From contig JAEUBA010000155.1 of the NCBI GenBank assembly GCA_018257865.1, positions 1-40,876 on the forward strand: 40,876 nt of DNA. Reading direction: 5' to 3'. Position 1 is the first letter of the stretch; each line of letters opens with the position of its first letter. Source of the stretch: Stereocaulon alpinum (lineage: Eukaryota > Ascomycota > Lecanoromycetes > Lecanorales > Stereocaulaceae). Below, piece after piece: positions 24,612-36,307 of this stretch. The translations under genes were made by a program, and so were the position numbers. Under the pieces are notes generated by a model. That model ran no database searches, had not been told where the DNA came from, and worked only from the letters and a program-made list of their open reading frames with translations.

Positions 24612-24746
24612 TATAGAGTAGGAATTTCGCTCTTAGTAGCGGTCTTAGCTTATTAAGCCTAATCGGGGCTAACGTTTTACTTAGATAGCTTGCTACCAAG
24701 CAGAATAATTTATTATCCTTTTATACTACTAGAATCACCTCTCTTA
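24612..24746 (+). repeat. 3' LTR of outer Gypsy element (135 bp)
   Basis: Gap-free match to 11703-11837, followed by GTGT at 24747-24750. Confidence 0.85.
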
Positions 24747-24750
24747 GTGT
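24747..24750. repeat. Target-site duplication GTGT, right side of outer Gypsy element
   Basis: Matches 11699-11702. Confidence 0.7.
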
Positions 24751-24764
24751 TAAGTAGCGGTGTG

Positions 24765-24940
24765 GGTCTGCAGCGTTACTAGGAGCTGCAGCAGTAGGGT
24801 CTGCAGTAGTATAGGTACGTTACTAGGAGCTGCAGCGGTATGAGTCTGCAGCGTTACTAGGAGCTATAGCGTTACTAGGAGCTGCAGCGTTACTAGGAGC
24901 TGCAGCGTTACTAGAAGCTGTAGCGTTACTAGAAGCTACT
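24765..24940 (+). repeat. 18-bp minisatellite
   Basis: The unit GCGTTACTAGGAGCTGCA is repeated in tandem, with the cleanest run at 24861-24937 and shuffled or degenerate units before it. Variants differ mainly by transitions. No long ORF covers it, and it sits directly beside the outer element's insertion site. Confidence 0.8.
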
Positions 24941-25029
24941 CCTAATTCTTATTCCCGTGTAGATATAGACCCATGCTCTTTCTTGGCTTTCGAAGCCATC
25001 TGGCTTCGCGAGGAATTAGTAAGGTGAGA

Positions 25030-25250
25030 CGAACTGCCTACTAGTAGTAGGATCGTCTAATACGGTGGTGATTCGGTAGGACGGTCAAATTAGGTGGTGA
25101 GGTGGGATCGATAATTAGATAGTCGGTGAACTCGAGAGGAGGCGGGATTCGGTGGCGAGGTAAGGGCGATAGTTGGATGGTTGGGGAACTCGGTAGGACG
25201 TCCGAATTCAGTGGTGAGGTGGAGATCGATAGTTGTATAGTCTGGATCGT
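25030..25250 (+). repeat. Imperfect 58-59-bp tandem repeat, about three copies
   Basis: Copies start near 25088, 25146 and 25205, each with a GGTGGTGAGG-like core followed by CGATAGTTGGATAGT-like sequence. An ORF on each strand runs through it, as expected for repeats with few stops; neither shows a known domain. Confidence 0.6.
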
Positions 25251-25867
25251 TTGTTTCAACTTGCTGATCAAGCGCACAAGCTCTGCCCTTGCCCCTGCCT
25301 GCAGCAGTGTAGGTATAGGTGTTAGAATACCTTCCAAGCAGGCTTACTTCTTTATCTTTTATTCTAACTCGCTAATAGACCTACGAGCTCCAGATCCTTT
25401 GTTTCGACTTGCTGATCTAGCCTATAAGCTCTGCCGTTTATTTATCCTCGCTGGTAGATATATAAGGGCGGGGGGTTGCGGTACTAACACTATTAGTATC
25501 GCCTAGAGCTAATTATAGGGAGGTGAGTATGTTTCGCTAGGATATTTGACATCGCCTATTCGATAGAGATCTATTCTTATATCAGGGGCCGACCTAGAGC
25601 TAGTCGATCGGTAAGGTAATAAGTAGTAACGCTGGAAAGCAAAGCCCAGCCCGTAACACGAATTACAATAGCCTTTATATAAATCTAGATCTCCGAGCTT
25701 TAGGCTACAGATAGTATAGTATAGTAGAGGTTAGCAGAAGAGAAGTTCCTAGTAGAGCGGCCTAGGAATTAATCTTCCTAGGTCTGAAATACTTTTCTCT
25801 ACCTCACAGCCTAACTAAGGTATTCTCTTTCAGATATATTAATGAACTTAATACTGCTAAGAACCCA
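25251..25867. other. Non-coding stretch between minisatellites
   Basis: No gene is supported. A dispersed direct repeat of about 40 bases, TTTGTTTCAACTTGCTGATC with a partly matching tail, occurs at about 25249-25290 and 25398-25437. Confidence 0.5.
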
Positions 25868-26122
25868 AATAGAGTTTACTTTTACATATATCTTACGTAT
25901 TCAGCTGAATAAAAGCGTTCCTATCGATCTTAAAGCGTCTAAATATATGTCAATCGGAAATAGGGTTTACTTTTGTATACGTCTTACGTATCCAGCCGCA
26001 AAAAAGCGTTCCTATCGATCTTCAAGCGTCCAAACATGTGTCAATCGGAAATAGAGTTTACTTTTGTATATATCTTACGTATTCAGCCGTTCAAAAGCGT
26101 TCAAACATGTGTCAGTCCCGAG
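25868..26122 (+). repeat. 91-bp tandem repeat, two full copies and one shortened
   Basis: Copies begin at 25868, 25959 and 26050 with AATAGAGTTTACTTTT or AATAGGGTTTACTTTT. The third lacks an internal block of about 20 bases. The array ends about 220 bases before the transcription-factor start, so it lies in or next to that promoter. Confidence 0.8.
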
Positions 26123-26293
26123 CTACTTGATCTGATCCTTTTGCCCTGCATGACGAGACTCAAAGATTCTGTCCCTTCTCACTCATAAAACCCACCCTTA
26201 GATATATACCATAGCGTGCCACTCTGAATCTATTCATGGCTCACGTATCTACCCAATGATCTTAATATCCTTTCTATGCTCTAGCACTTTAGT

Positions 26294-26323
26294 ATGAGTT
26301 CAGAGACTAGAATTCGCGGCTAG
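26294..26323 (+). promoter_or_regulatory. Upstream ORF of 9 codons in the transcription-factor leader
   Basis: ATG at 26294 opens MSSETRIRG and ends in TAG at 26321-26323, 22 bases before the main start. If the leader is transcribed, it could damp translation of the regulator, as uORFs do in other fungal regulators. The transcript start is unknown. Confidence 0.4.
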
Positions 26324-26345
26324 ACCAAGAAGAGCGGTCGGTAGC

Positions 26346-28049
26346 ATGTCAAGTATGGACACTATTGCCAGCGGTTATCGTGGTAACAAGCGGGCTGCAT
26401 GCGATCGATGTCGAGAATATAAAGCGAGGTGCCCCCCTCGCGAAGCCGAAGACGGAAGTCCTGACTCCGGCAAGTGCGCTCGGTGCGTCAAAGCAGGTGC
26501 CGTCTGCAACTTCAGCACTTCGATAAGGAGCGGCAGACCTAATTCTAAGTATCTCTCGAAGCAGGGGAAGAGTTTCGATGCCAATCATGCCTCAAGAGTG
26601 GATTCATCCAACGTGACAGCGCCATGGGGAGTCTTGACTGAGGAGTCGAGGGGTTATAATGCAATGTTTAAAGATACCGATCTCAAGTCGTTCCTCAACC
26701 TAGATCATTCTAGGATAGGAGTGAGTCTGGAAGAAGCGACTGAGCTGGCTAGCTGGGATACGACTTTGGCGGGAAATGCTTCGCATACAGCCCAGTCTTT
26801 GAAATCTTGTTCACTCGACTTTTTTAAACTCACCGGACCGTCGAATTCGACCATGCCGGGAGCCGATAATGAACTGAAGTCAATTATCAATGACCCATAT
26901 CCCATGGATCTCGAGCGTTACGTTCCCAACAACAATTGGGGCCTGGACAATCCCGTCTACTCATCCACATGCAAAACGATCCAAGGCCAAGACACCAGCG
27001 TTGGTGAGAATTTGACACCGACATTACTTACACCCCTGGAGGTCCGGATGGTTGAAGCGTCTCGTATGGCAACAGAACAAAGGTCCCAAAGCAGGCAGCC
27101 AGATAGTGATGATGGGGTAGGGGCCACAGGAGGGTTTGGGCATCTGCAGGCTAGCTCTCGAGCAAAAACAGCATTTGACCCCATAACCCTAAGGTCCGCG
27201 TCTTCTGAGACTCCAGATAGATCCCAAGAGTCTCTACCTACTGCAATTTCCCCTTCGACCACCCAGGATATCCAATATCGTCGGATACAGGAACTCTCAG
27301 AGTTAGGCCTGAGCTTCCACTCACAAATCAAAGACTATACTTCTCAAGGCGAAGCCAACCCTCTAGCGCTAGACCAGCCAAACAATATCGCAGTTAAGGT
27401 TTTAGAAAGTTCCCTCAAGTTTCAAAACCTCCTCATATCACTATACCCATTGCGACCACCCCCCTCCTCGATTACAAACGATCATCCATGCTCCACCGAT
27501 GAAGATATCCCAAGCAGGAGCCCGAAATCGCAAGGCCGTCAACAGCAACGAAAGCGCTCCAGCTCATCAAACACCGGCAACAACAGCGATAACGAATCAG
27601 GTCCACAGCCGGTAGATATGACAGAAGTATTTGCGCTCCTCACCTGCTATATCCGCCTCCTCCACCTCCACTTCCTCTACTACTCTCGACTCTCCGATTT
27701 CCTTACCTCTCTATTCCAGAAAGGGGTATACCTGCCGCCCCTATTCCCTAGCTGGCAAGCCGGCAGCGTATCATTAGATAGTTTCGCCAAATTTCAGGTC
27801 AAGCTACTAATTCAGGTCAGCACACATACTCTTGGGGAGATTGAGATAGCGTTAGGGCTGCCGGATGGTTATCGGATCAGTAAGAAGGATAGACACGGGA
27901 TCTTCAAGGGTATGGTTTCGGTGCAGTTCATAGAGATGACGATGAGGGAGGAGGGTAAGTCTGGTTTAGGGACAGAGGATAAATTCACTAGTATTAGAGA
28001 CCATCTTGGGCGCTTGGAGCAGATTTTGAAGGGCGCAATTGAACCTTGA
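26346..28049 (+). CDS. Zn2Cys6 transcription factor, likely pathway regulator (567 aa)
   Basis: The N-terminal binuclear zinc cluster has the spacing C19-x2-C22-x6-C29-x14-C44-x2-C47-x6-C54, starting CDRCREYKARCP; the central loop is rather long. A basic tail, RSGRPNSKY, follows. Residues 60-420 are mostly Ser/Thr/Asn-rich and low in structure, with QQQRKRSSSSN at about 400-409. Residues 425-460 form a hydrophobic helical stretch seen in fungal cluster regulators of the AflR-like group. No intron is needed. The ATG at 26346 was chosen because it directly precedes the zinc cluster; a second in-frame ATG is at 26355. It converges on the PKS with 166 bases between stops. A role in activating the neighbouring genes is inferred from position. 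Confidence 0.88.
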   Translation: MSSMDTIASGYRGNKRAACDRCREYKARCPPREAEDGSPDSGKCARCVKAGAVCNFSTSIRSGRPNSKYLSKQGKSFDANHASRVDSSNVTAPWGVLTEESRGYNAMFKDTDLKSFLNLDHSRIGVSLEEATELASWDTTLAGNASHTAQSLKSCSLDFFKLTGPSNSTMPGADNELKSIINDPYPMDLERYVPNNNWGLDNPVYSSTCKTIQGQDTSVGENLTPTLLTPLEVRMVEASRMATEQRSQSRQPDSDDGVGATGGFGHLQASSRAKTAFDPITLRSASSETPDRSQESLPTAISPSTTQDIQYRRIQELSELGLSFHSQIKDYTSQGEANPLALDQPNNIAVKVLESSLKFQNLLISLYPLRPPPSSITNDHPCSTDEDIPSRSPKSQGRQQQRKRSSSSNTGNNSDNESGPQPVDMTEVFALLTCYIRLLHLHFLYYSRLSDFLTSLFQKGVYLPPLFPSWQAGSVSLDSFAKFQVKLLIQVSTHTLGEIEIALGLPDGYRISKKDRHGIFKGMVSVQFIEMTMREEGKSGLGTEDKFTSIRDHLGRLEQILKGAIEP

Positions 28050-28215
28050 AATTTTGTTTTAAAGAAGGAAAAGCAGAATATCATATTTCAAGATAACTCT
28101 ATCCCTAGAGTTGGTAGAAGATAGAATAGATGCTGCGACGATGAAGGGCCCACGGGATACTAGCTTCTGAAACTTATGTCCACTCACCTAGCATACCAAA
28201 TAGAAATTTATAACT
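28050..28215. other. Convergent 3' intergenic gap between regulator and PKS
   Basis: This 166-bp AT-rich gap holds the two 3' ends. No gene; a specific terminator signal cannot be asserted. Confidence 0.5.
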
Positions 28216-31200
28216 CTATGTTTCCTCATCGACCGTACTAAATAGAAACTCATATCCTGGAGCCACTTCTTGTTGCCACCGTTCCGTTCCGGGTCTCAGT
28301 GGCAGGTCATGAATGTGTTTGGCCCCCTTCACAGCGAGCAATCCACCCTTGACCCCGTAGCCTTTCAACGCATCCGCAAATTTGACAGCGGTATGGAAGG
28401 GAACAATTTCGTCCTTCTCGCCGTGAATAAGGAAAGTTGGGGTCGTGTACCTGCCCGCGCGAAGCTGTGCCATTGGGCTGATAGCGGCGACGCGCTCAGG
28501 GCTAGGCGGCGTGTTGAGAAAATCGGGCGAAAGCCCGTTGAGCATCAGGGAGAGGCCTGTACCTTCTTTGAATAAGGAAAGGACGAGTTCAGAGCGCGGA
28601 TCGCCAGGGCGCACCCAACCTAGCCCTGTCGTGTCGACGGTGTCGCTGTCGTAGCTGGTTATCTGTCTCCAGGTCAGCCATAGGTCTACGTGATTTGTGG
28701 CGAGGGCTATCTACCGGACGCGTAGGCAGAGATCTGATGATCTTCTCGATCGATATGCGCCGCTCCGGGTACATTTCAGCCCGCCGTCCATCCAAGTCTG
28801 TCGCAGTGGTCAAGCAATCAGCCTTCGTGAAACACTTCCCAAGACTGCATACGGAACGTCACAATGCAACACGGACAACACAGCAAACATTGACACGCAT
28901 CAACACAGTTGCAGTAGAGGTTAAATAACTTACCGCCTGATTCAAAATCATTCGGACTATAGAAGCTCAATATGGCGGATGGCGGTGGCAACCCAGCCTC
29001 TTTGGTTGTCCATGCAGTCGTCATGGCCAAGTGACCGCCTGTCGACCACCCAATAACCATAATCTTCGCTCTATTAACCTCAACCATACTGCCCTTGCTG
29101 TGAAGAATGCTCTGGAGGCCTGTCCGCGAAGGCGATTGTGCCCATGCATAGGCGTCGCGAACGTCGGCCATAGGTCCATCGATAAGGTTGACTTCCGGGC
29201 ACAGGCGATAGTCTAGGCTGATGGGAAGGATGCCGTTGGCGAGAAGGAAGGAGGTTTGGGCAGGGCGTACGGCTTTTTTGGATAAGGTCATATGCCCGCC
29301 GCCGTGGATCATCAATGCTAAAGAAGGTAAGAGTCAGCCTTCCTTCTACAAAACCCGTCGAATGTCAAAATGCAGATGTACCAACAGGCATGGCTTGACG
29401 ACAAGCCATTTTCGGCAAGTACACATCCGCCGGTATCCTTGTCCCATCTACTTCTTTGTAGACGAGCGTTTCCACAATGTGATCGCTTTTGCTTGTGGGA
29501 GACATGAGTACAGGGCGAACAGGTATTGGTCTCACCTCTCTCCTTGACGCAACAAGAAGTCGTTGTGTATTTGACTCGGGCGATGAGCCTTCCGAGTACG
29601 AGACATTGTTGAATCCTGCCTCCCTAAAGGATTTCATCCATGATTCGGCAGGTTGGAGTGGATATGTCGATCCATCTTTCGCTAGCCACCAGCCATCCAG
29701 TAGTCCAAACACGATGTCGTACCAATCAATTGGTCGAGTCACTTCCGAGAGAACAATGAATCCGTCTTTTCTCAAGACTTGCCCCAATCGCCCGATCGAC
29801 GCCGTCCTGCTTGTTGTTGCATGTACACAATTGGTACCTATGACAACGTCAAACTGTTCTCTTAGCGAATCTGGCGGTTCCTTTTCCAGATTGAAGGTTT
29901 CGAATTTCATCCAGTCATACTTGGCAAACTTGAGCTTCGCCGCCTTTACTATCGACGGAGTTATGTCAGTGAATGTATACTCTACCGGCGATCCGCTGGC
30001 CAAAAGAACTTCCGCAAGCCTTGCTGTAGTCCCGCCAGTGCCGGCGCCGACTTCCAGGATTCGAATTGGTGCATTAGCACTGGTCTCAGTCTTGGCAACG
30101 ACTGCGCTTAGAAAGGTGGCTAGCTGGTCGGTTAATGTCGCCAGCATCGGAGATTTGCCGTAGTAAGCTTCCATAATCTGTTGGGCTGCCGGACCTTTGA
30201 ACATCAATGAGACAGCATCAGTCTTTCCACTCAAACAATCAGCAAGCTTAGGACCTGTCAATTCCATGAATTTTGCCTCGCCAGCATACTGTGTGAACTG
30301 TGTTACGAAATCCTCATGCAATTTTCGCGAAGACTGACTCGGTACCGCATTGGATTGTCGGACGAAGCACGATCCTTGCTTCATAATGATATTATGCTTT
30401 TCAAGGATTTGAAGTAGCCGTTGCATGACCTGTTCATGCTTCGGCAAATATTGAAACATTGGTATCACTCTACCCAGGGAGACACTAGAAAGACCTGAGC
30501 CGAGCAGTTGGAACGCTTCGCAGATGTATGCTAGGAGCAGCTCGTCCTGTCTTGGAGCGACGTCGGTCCAATACTTCAAGAAGCCGTGTTTGCCAGCTGC
30601 ATCAGCGAAAGACGCCTCGCATTGAGCCAAGGCTTCGATAGGATTGGGTAAAGATACCGCTTGGTTCGTGGGATGTCTCAAAATTCCGCCCGTGGAAGCA
30701 TTTGGTGCAGCGTCCACATTGGAGACGGACGCTTCCAATGCGTCAAATCCTAGGAAATCTGTGATCTCTTTAACGGTCGAGTCCAACGTGAACCTGTCGT
30801 CTTCAATCGTGACCGAGAAAGTATCCTCGAGGTCATCCTTCAACTCGACAGCGGATAGGGAGTCGATGCCAATGTCCATGAGACTTGCGCTTTCTTGGAT
30901 TGAGGCCACTGACGCTCCGGACGTCTCCGAGAGTAGTCTCAACAAACCTTGCATGCCTTTCGTGTGCTTTGCTTTCGGAACAGCTCCTGCTGCCGCGATC
31001 TCATTGCTAGTTCTATCAGTAGCCAAAGTCACTTTCTTCTTGGTGGAACTTGACTTGGTGGACGTTGAAACCTGACAAATTTTGGCAAGTTCTCCGTAGC
31101 TGCTCGCCATGAGGTCCTCCGATGCAATATCTTTTCCAAAACGTGACTCTAGCTCTTCAGCAAGTTCAACAGCCGCAAGGGAATCCACCCCCAGATCACC

Positions 31201-34200
31201 GATGTTGGCGTCATCGCTGATATCCAATCTTGAAAGCCCTGTGTACTCGGAAATGATATCCCTGAGGTTATCTGCGCCAGGATTACTAGCCATCTCTGAC
31301 ACACCGTCACTTGTGATTGATGTTTGACGGCTAAGGCCGGGCGGTGATCCTCCCATAGAACTTATCTCTGACGAAGATGACGCTGGCGAGAGGTTCGGTA
31401 CAAGGTTTTTCTTCCCCGGGGTAGAGTGAGAGGCTCCCGGATTGGCCGAATCGAGAATCTTCTCCAGTCTCGAGATCAGTATCTTTGTGAACTGAACGCC
31501 AGTGATGGTCATCATCAATATTCCAGCACGTGTCAGAACAAAGATGTCGCCTACTGCTTGGTCATCACTGGAAGCTTTGAATTTGGTGTACACAGTCCAC
31601 GATTTGGAGCTGTTGAAATCACACATGGATGACATCGACGCGTTTTCCACTCCAGTGGCTACGAAAACTTCCTCTTTCGTCACCAGCTCGCTACTATTGA
31701 TTAGTAAGCCTACGACCTGTATGAAGACGTCCAATGCCACTGTTTCGCAGGCTCGTGTGGCGGTAGTCTCATCTCCTCCAAGATCAGCCACAGGGATGTC
31801 GACTTCAGCCACTGCATGCGTTCTGTTCAAGTAAACATTCGTGATACCCTGAAGAAAATCGGCGTAGTGGACAACTTGAGAGAACAACCCGTAAGCTCGC
31901 TTAGACATCAGCTTTTCGGTGCTGCCGCTTGTCTTTACTTCATCGATGCTGTCTGAAATCAGTCTCTCGTAGGTTTGGAATTTAGGCTCAGTAGTCAGTC
32001 CGACTCTGCCCTTGGCATGCGTTATAAATTTCGACTTCGGGTCAGTCTTCGATGCGCTTTGAACAACAAAGTTCCAAGAACGATTTTCGTCGGCCGGTTC
32101 GAGGGCCAAATGAATATCACGGCCCAGGTCGACCCCCAGGGGCGCCTGAAATGAGAGATTCCTGAAGTAGAGCGAGTCCGCTTCAAAGCCTCCCCGCAAT
32201 ATTTGAACCGCCATTGCCGCTGACTCCATGTACATTGAAGCTGGACACAGTGGTCTCTGCCGGACTGCGTGACCTGATACGATCGTCGTAAAGCGCTTGG
32301 TCTCTGGATGGACCCGGAACTGGCCCGAATCCCTTTGCGTTATCAACTTCGGCGGGTTCTCCGGTTGCCACTCTTCCCTTTTGATAGGCTCCGGGGTCTT
32401 TTGTTGTGCCTCCATCACCCTGTCAACGTTGGCGAGCCAGTGTGACGATGATTGAAATTGATATGGCGGAAGCCAAATCTGTTTGTAGCCTTGCGCCTTT
32501 GATGAGATGAATTTCCAGTGCGAAATTGGGAGCCCCTGTTGCCAGAGGTTTATCACTACGTTAGACAAGACCTTTGTTGACGATTCAGTTTCCTGCACCT
32601 TCATGCCCAAGTAAACATGGTCGCTTGGGGTCGCGACAGCTTGTTTGATCATGGGAATGATTGGGGAGTTCATACCAGCCTCCAACCAGACAGAAGGGCC
32701 GAGTCGCTCTTCTATTCTTCGAATGGCGTCCCAGAAATATACAGGATCTCTAGCGTGACTGTGGGGTCTGTCGGATCGAACCTGATCTAGTCGCATTGCG
32801 GTACAAGTCTCCACAGGAATCTCTGGTACTCTGAAGGTCAAAGAGTGGGATGTCTCCTCCAGGCCGCTTAGTATGGGAATTGTAAACTTGGAGTGGAAGC
32901 CATGAGTGACATCGAGACGCTGACATCGGATCCCTTGAAAGCGTTGGTTTTCTTTCAATAAATTCTCAACTCGACTGATAGCCGAGGAGCTGCCGACAAG
33001 GACATGACTTGCAGGAGAATTGTAGCATGCCACTTCAACATCTGGTTCTTGCGAGTCTGAATAAATGTCATTGATGATAGCCCCAACATTCTCCAAATTG
33101 CTGAAAACGGCAAGCATGGTGCCCTTCTCCGGGCCCCAGTGCGATTTCATAAGAGAAGCCCGACTAGCGATCAGCTTCAGGCCGTCAGGCAGTGATAAGA
33201 CTCCTGAGACCACCAGGGCAGTCAATTCACCGAAGCTATGACCAACCACTGCACTTACTTCAAGGCCGCCATCGATCCAACACATCGCGCACGCAAACTG
33301 CATAGCGAAAGTGCCACATTGTAACGTCACTACGTCTTGGATTGGTTCTGACTGAAACAGAGCGGGTAGAATGGAGGAGAAACCCAGACTCGTTACGATG
33401 TCATTGCAGCTGTCGATATAGCTCCGGAGGCGCGGACAAGATTGGTAGAGTCCCTTCTCGAACCCGACGTTCTTCTTGCTTTGACCACCAAAAGCCAGCA
33501 CAGCTCGCTTCGGTTTCAAGGGAACTTCGACAGGGGCGCTATCATCATTTCTCGCCAATTTCAGAGACTGTGTCAAATCGATTACTTCGGAAGCGGTCGT
33601 AGTAAAGCAATACCGATCGTGCTTCCGTCGCTCGCTCAACGTGAAAGCCAAATCTCCTAGGCTTGGCCTTGGGACAGATCTTTCAAGGTGCTGGCCTAAA
33701 GTTTCCATATTCTTATATAAGGTCTCCTTTGACGCTGCGCTGATGATGATCGGATACACTGAATGGTCCGTGATGTCAACGGGTCCCATACTTCCTTCGT
33801 TGGTTTGCTGGGGACCTTCACAGCAGAGTAGCGCACAGTTGCTTCCAGCAGCTCCATAGCTATTTACGAAAGCTGCCAAAAGAGGTTCGTTCCAAATGTC
33901 AGCCTTCTTAGAAATGCACATCTTGTCTGGTCCCAATTCAGGAATCTTTGGATTCAGGGCCTTGTGACTGGCTTGAGGCGGAATGCTGCCATGTTTGATC
34001 ATCGCAAGGACCTTGAGCAAGCTTGCAACCCCAGCAGCCGTCTCGGCATGGCCAATGTTGCCTTTGAGAGAGCCAACATTGAGAAGTTTTAATCGGTCTG
34101 GCCCTGCAAACACCTTGCGGATACTAGCTATTTCCAGCGGATCGCCAGCTTGAGTGCCAGTTCCGTGCGCCTCTACGTATGAGACTTGGCTTGCCTTCAT

Positions 34201-36307
34201 ACCAGCTTGATGCAAGACGGTCCGGTACAGCTTCTCCTGTGCAGGTGAGTGAGGAATGGTAATTGAAGATGACAACCCTCCCTGGTTGGTCGCTACCCCA
34301 GGGATGACTCCCAAGATGTGACTCCCATCTGCGACTGCTTGGCTAAGCAGCTTTAGAACAACCAACCCTCCGCCTTCTGAACGACAATAGCCGTCTGCAG
34401 ATTCGTCAAATGGCTTGCATTGCCCTGTAGGACTAAGAAATCCTGCTTTGGCCAGATCCAGGAAGTTGTTGATCCCCGTCATAACATTGACTCCACCTGC
34501 CAGAGCCATTGCACATTCGCCTGCCTGAATGGCTTTGCATGCTCGATTGATAGCCACCAAAGATGATGAACAAGCCGTATCGAGGACCTCGGAAGGACCA
34601 CTCCATCCAAAGTAGTAACTAATTCTACCACTCAGGAAGGCCCTGATGGTCCCTGTCGAGGTGTATGCTGTCGGAGGGTGCGCATTAGTGTTATCGAGAT
34701 ACTCGACAAAACTAGCTCCAATGAAACATCCAACTTGGTCACCAGATTCGCGCCGGTGCGTGCGCAGATAGCCGCTTGACTCCATTGCTTGGTACGCAAG
34801 TTCGAGCAGGATACGCTGCTGAGGGTCCAAGTTCAGTGCTTCTTTGGGATTGCTTCGAAAGAATGCGTTGTCGTACTTATCCGCGTGGTCTATAAAATTA
34901 CCGTAGAACTTTCGTTTCCCTGCAAACTTCCAGTCTTGCGATGCTCGAAAACTGGCATGCATATCGAAACGATCTGTAGGGACTTCCTTGTGCTGCGAGA
35001 TGCCTTTAGAAACGAGGTTCCACAGATCGTCCAAGCTATTAGCACCAGGAAGACGGCATGAGGCGCCAATTACCGCCACCGCATCTTGGGGGAAAGAATA
35101 GTCGTTTTCCTGACTTAGCTGTCGGATCGGCGGCAAGTGGTGATTGATGAAAGACAGCACATCCAGCTTGGTAATATGCAGCTGGAGTTTATGAAACGGT
35201 AGCAATGGAGTGCAGTCTCCAATGCCGAACGTCGCAAATGTGTGTGATCGACGCCCGCTAAGGTCGAGGTCTTTTGCGAGCTCGGTTAAGAGTGTGTACC
35301 ATTCACATCGTGAGACAAGAATTACGTTGACAACCTCATGTGTCAGAGAACCCTCAGTAAGCAACTCGCCAGTCCTGTTGGATCGAACTGGCGCTTGCAA
35401 GCTGCGCACGCTTGGAAATTGGAGTGATGGAGTCTTATCACACACATAGCAAAGCTCTTTTGCAAGATCTGCGTTTTCTGGATTATGCACTTTGCCCCGA
35501 ATATACATATCTTGGACAAGGAAACCCTGGCCACGTGCGTAGGATCGAAGTTGAGAAAGTACGGGAACGGGACCCACGATGCTGAGTGTTTTGGGATCTG
35601 TCACTGCGGATATGTATGCCTATATACACGTTTCAATATCCAGGCTGATTCGTTGGCGGGAACTGGTGACTTACACCAGGAAATCTAGTAACTAGCTCCT
35701 CCCCTTGGCCGACTCTTTTCAGACGAACGACAATAGTGGTTGCTCCAGGGGTTGACTCGTCGTCTCCGAGCTCGCCATAAGCGCCTATCGCTAATGCAAT
35801 GCGCAATGCCACTCCAGCGTTCTCCAGGAGTTCCCTTTCATCTTTCGAGCAGGCAACTGCTATTGCAGGCGGTAAGCCGCCGCAGTAGCCCTGCACACCG
35901 CCTCCTTTCCGAAGCTGAGCCACAAACTCGGAGTGCTTGATCCCCAGGATCTCGAGATATTCGAAATACTGGCCTATTTGAATGATGACCAGCAATGGAA
36001 GAGACATGATTCCCGACATTACACTACTGACCAGTGTGGAGTTCCCAGTTGTGATCCAGTCGGACAGACTCTGTAGATATCGGGGTCCTTGGGCTAGAGC
36101 GGCGATGTCATTTCTTCCGTGTGCCAAGATTGGCCAGAAATCTTTGAGGTTGATGATTTCCTGTCGAAATCGCTCCATGTATTCGTGACGCATAAGAAAA
36201 GAGTGTAAGTGATCGAGGTAGCTATCTTCAGGCGCTTTGCTCTGCGGACAAAAGAGTGCAACGGAAGCCATCTGACTAGCAGTGACACTGGTGTTGAATA
36301 CCGTCAT
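28216..36307 (-). CDS. Non-reducing polyketide synthase, SAT-KS-AT-PT-ACP-ACP-CMeT-TE (about 2588 aa, five exons)
   Basis: Iterative NR-PKS building a C-methylated aromatic polyketide. Exons: 36307-35677, 35603-29382, 29317-28934, 28797-28715, 28662-28216, all GT-AG and in phase. Domains: SAT with GYCGG (Cys142) and His250 in IRGKVH; KS with DTACSSS (Cys555), EAHGTGT (His690) and KGNIGH (His729); AT with GHSFGE (Ser1000); PT with His1322 (SGHAVRQ) and Asp1459 (HYADF); ACP1 GVDSL (Ser1685); ACP2 GIDSL (Ser1792); C-methyltransferase with EVGAGTGGTT (about 2061-2070). The C-terminal alpha/beta-hydrolase release domain has HGGGH, GWSTGG (Ser2376), Asp2524 in HGEKDE and His2556. All catalytic residues look intact. 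This order is known from methylorsellinate- and dimethylorsellinate-type synthases and lichen depside synthases. A methylated orsellinic acid or depside product is inferred. The 136-nt third intron is the least certain boundary. Confidence 0.93.

Larger units (their letters stand above)
11703..24746 (+). mobile_element. Outer Ty3/Gypsy retrotransposon, RIP-degraded, split by a nested element
   Basis: The element is bounded by 135-bp direct LTRs and a GTGT duplication. Domain order on the plus strand is gag, protease, RT, RNase H, integrase, which defines Ty3/Gypsy. Stops fill all frames and changes are C-to-T/G-to-A. Removing the nested element (16320-21691 plus one 5-bp duplication) leaves about 7.7 kb, a plausible full length. 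It lies between the halogenase side and the PKS side of the gene cluster. Confidence 0.9.

Noticed and set aside
11700..24750. CRISPR-like or bacterial repeat structure in the AT-rich tract
   Set aside because: The repeats are paired LTRs and RIP-homogenised sequence. There are no regular spacers and the setting is eukaryotic.
25440..25500. Possible tRNA or small RNA gene near a GC-rich run
   Set aside because: No cloverleaf, A-box or B-box pattern could be drawn.
25041..25506. Open frames on both strands over 25041-25506
   Set aside because: They run through an imperfect 58-bp repeat, which keeps frames open by chance. No domain or conserved pattern.
28818..28933. Reading through the PKS third intron as coding
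   Set aside because: The frame is open past the donor but gives a Cys-rich stretch unlike the hydrolase domain, then a stop. GTAAGT and GCGACAG joined in phase restore FESG-DLDG.
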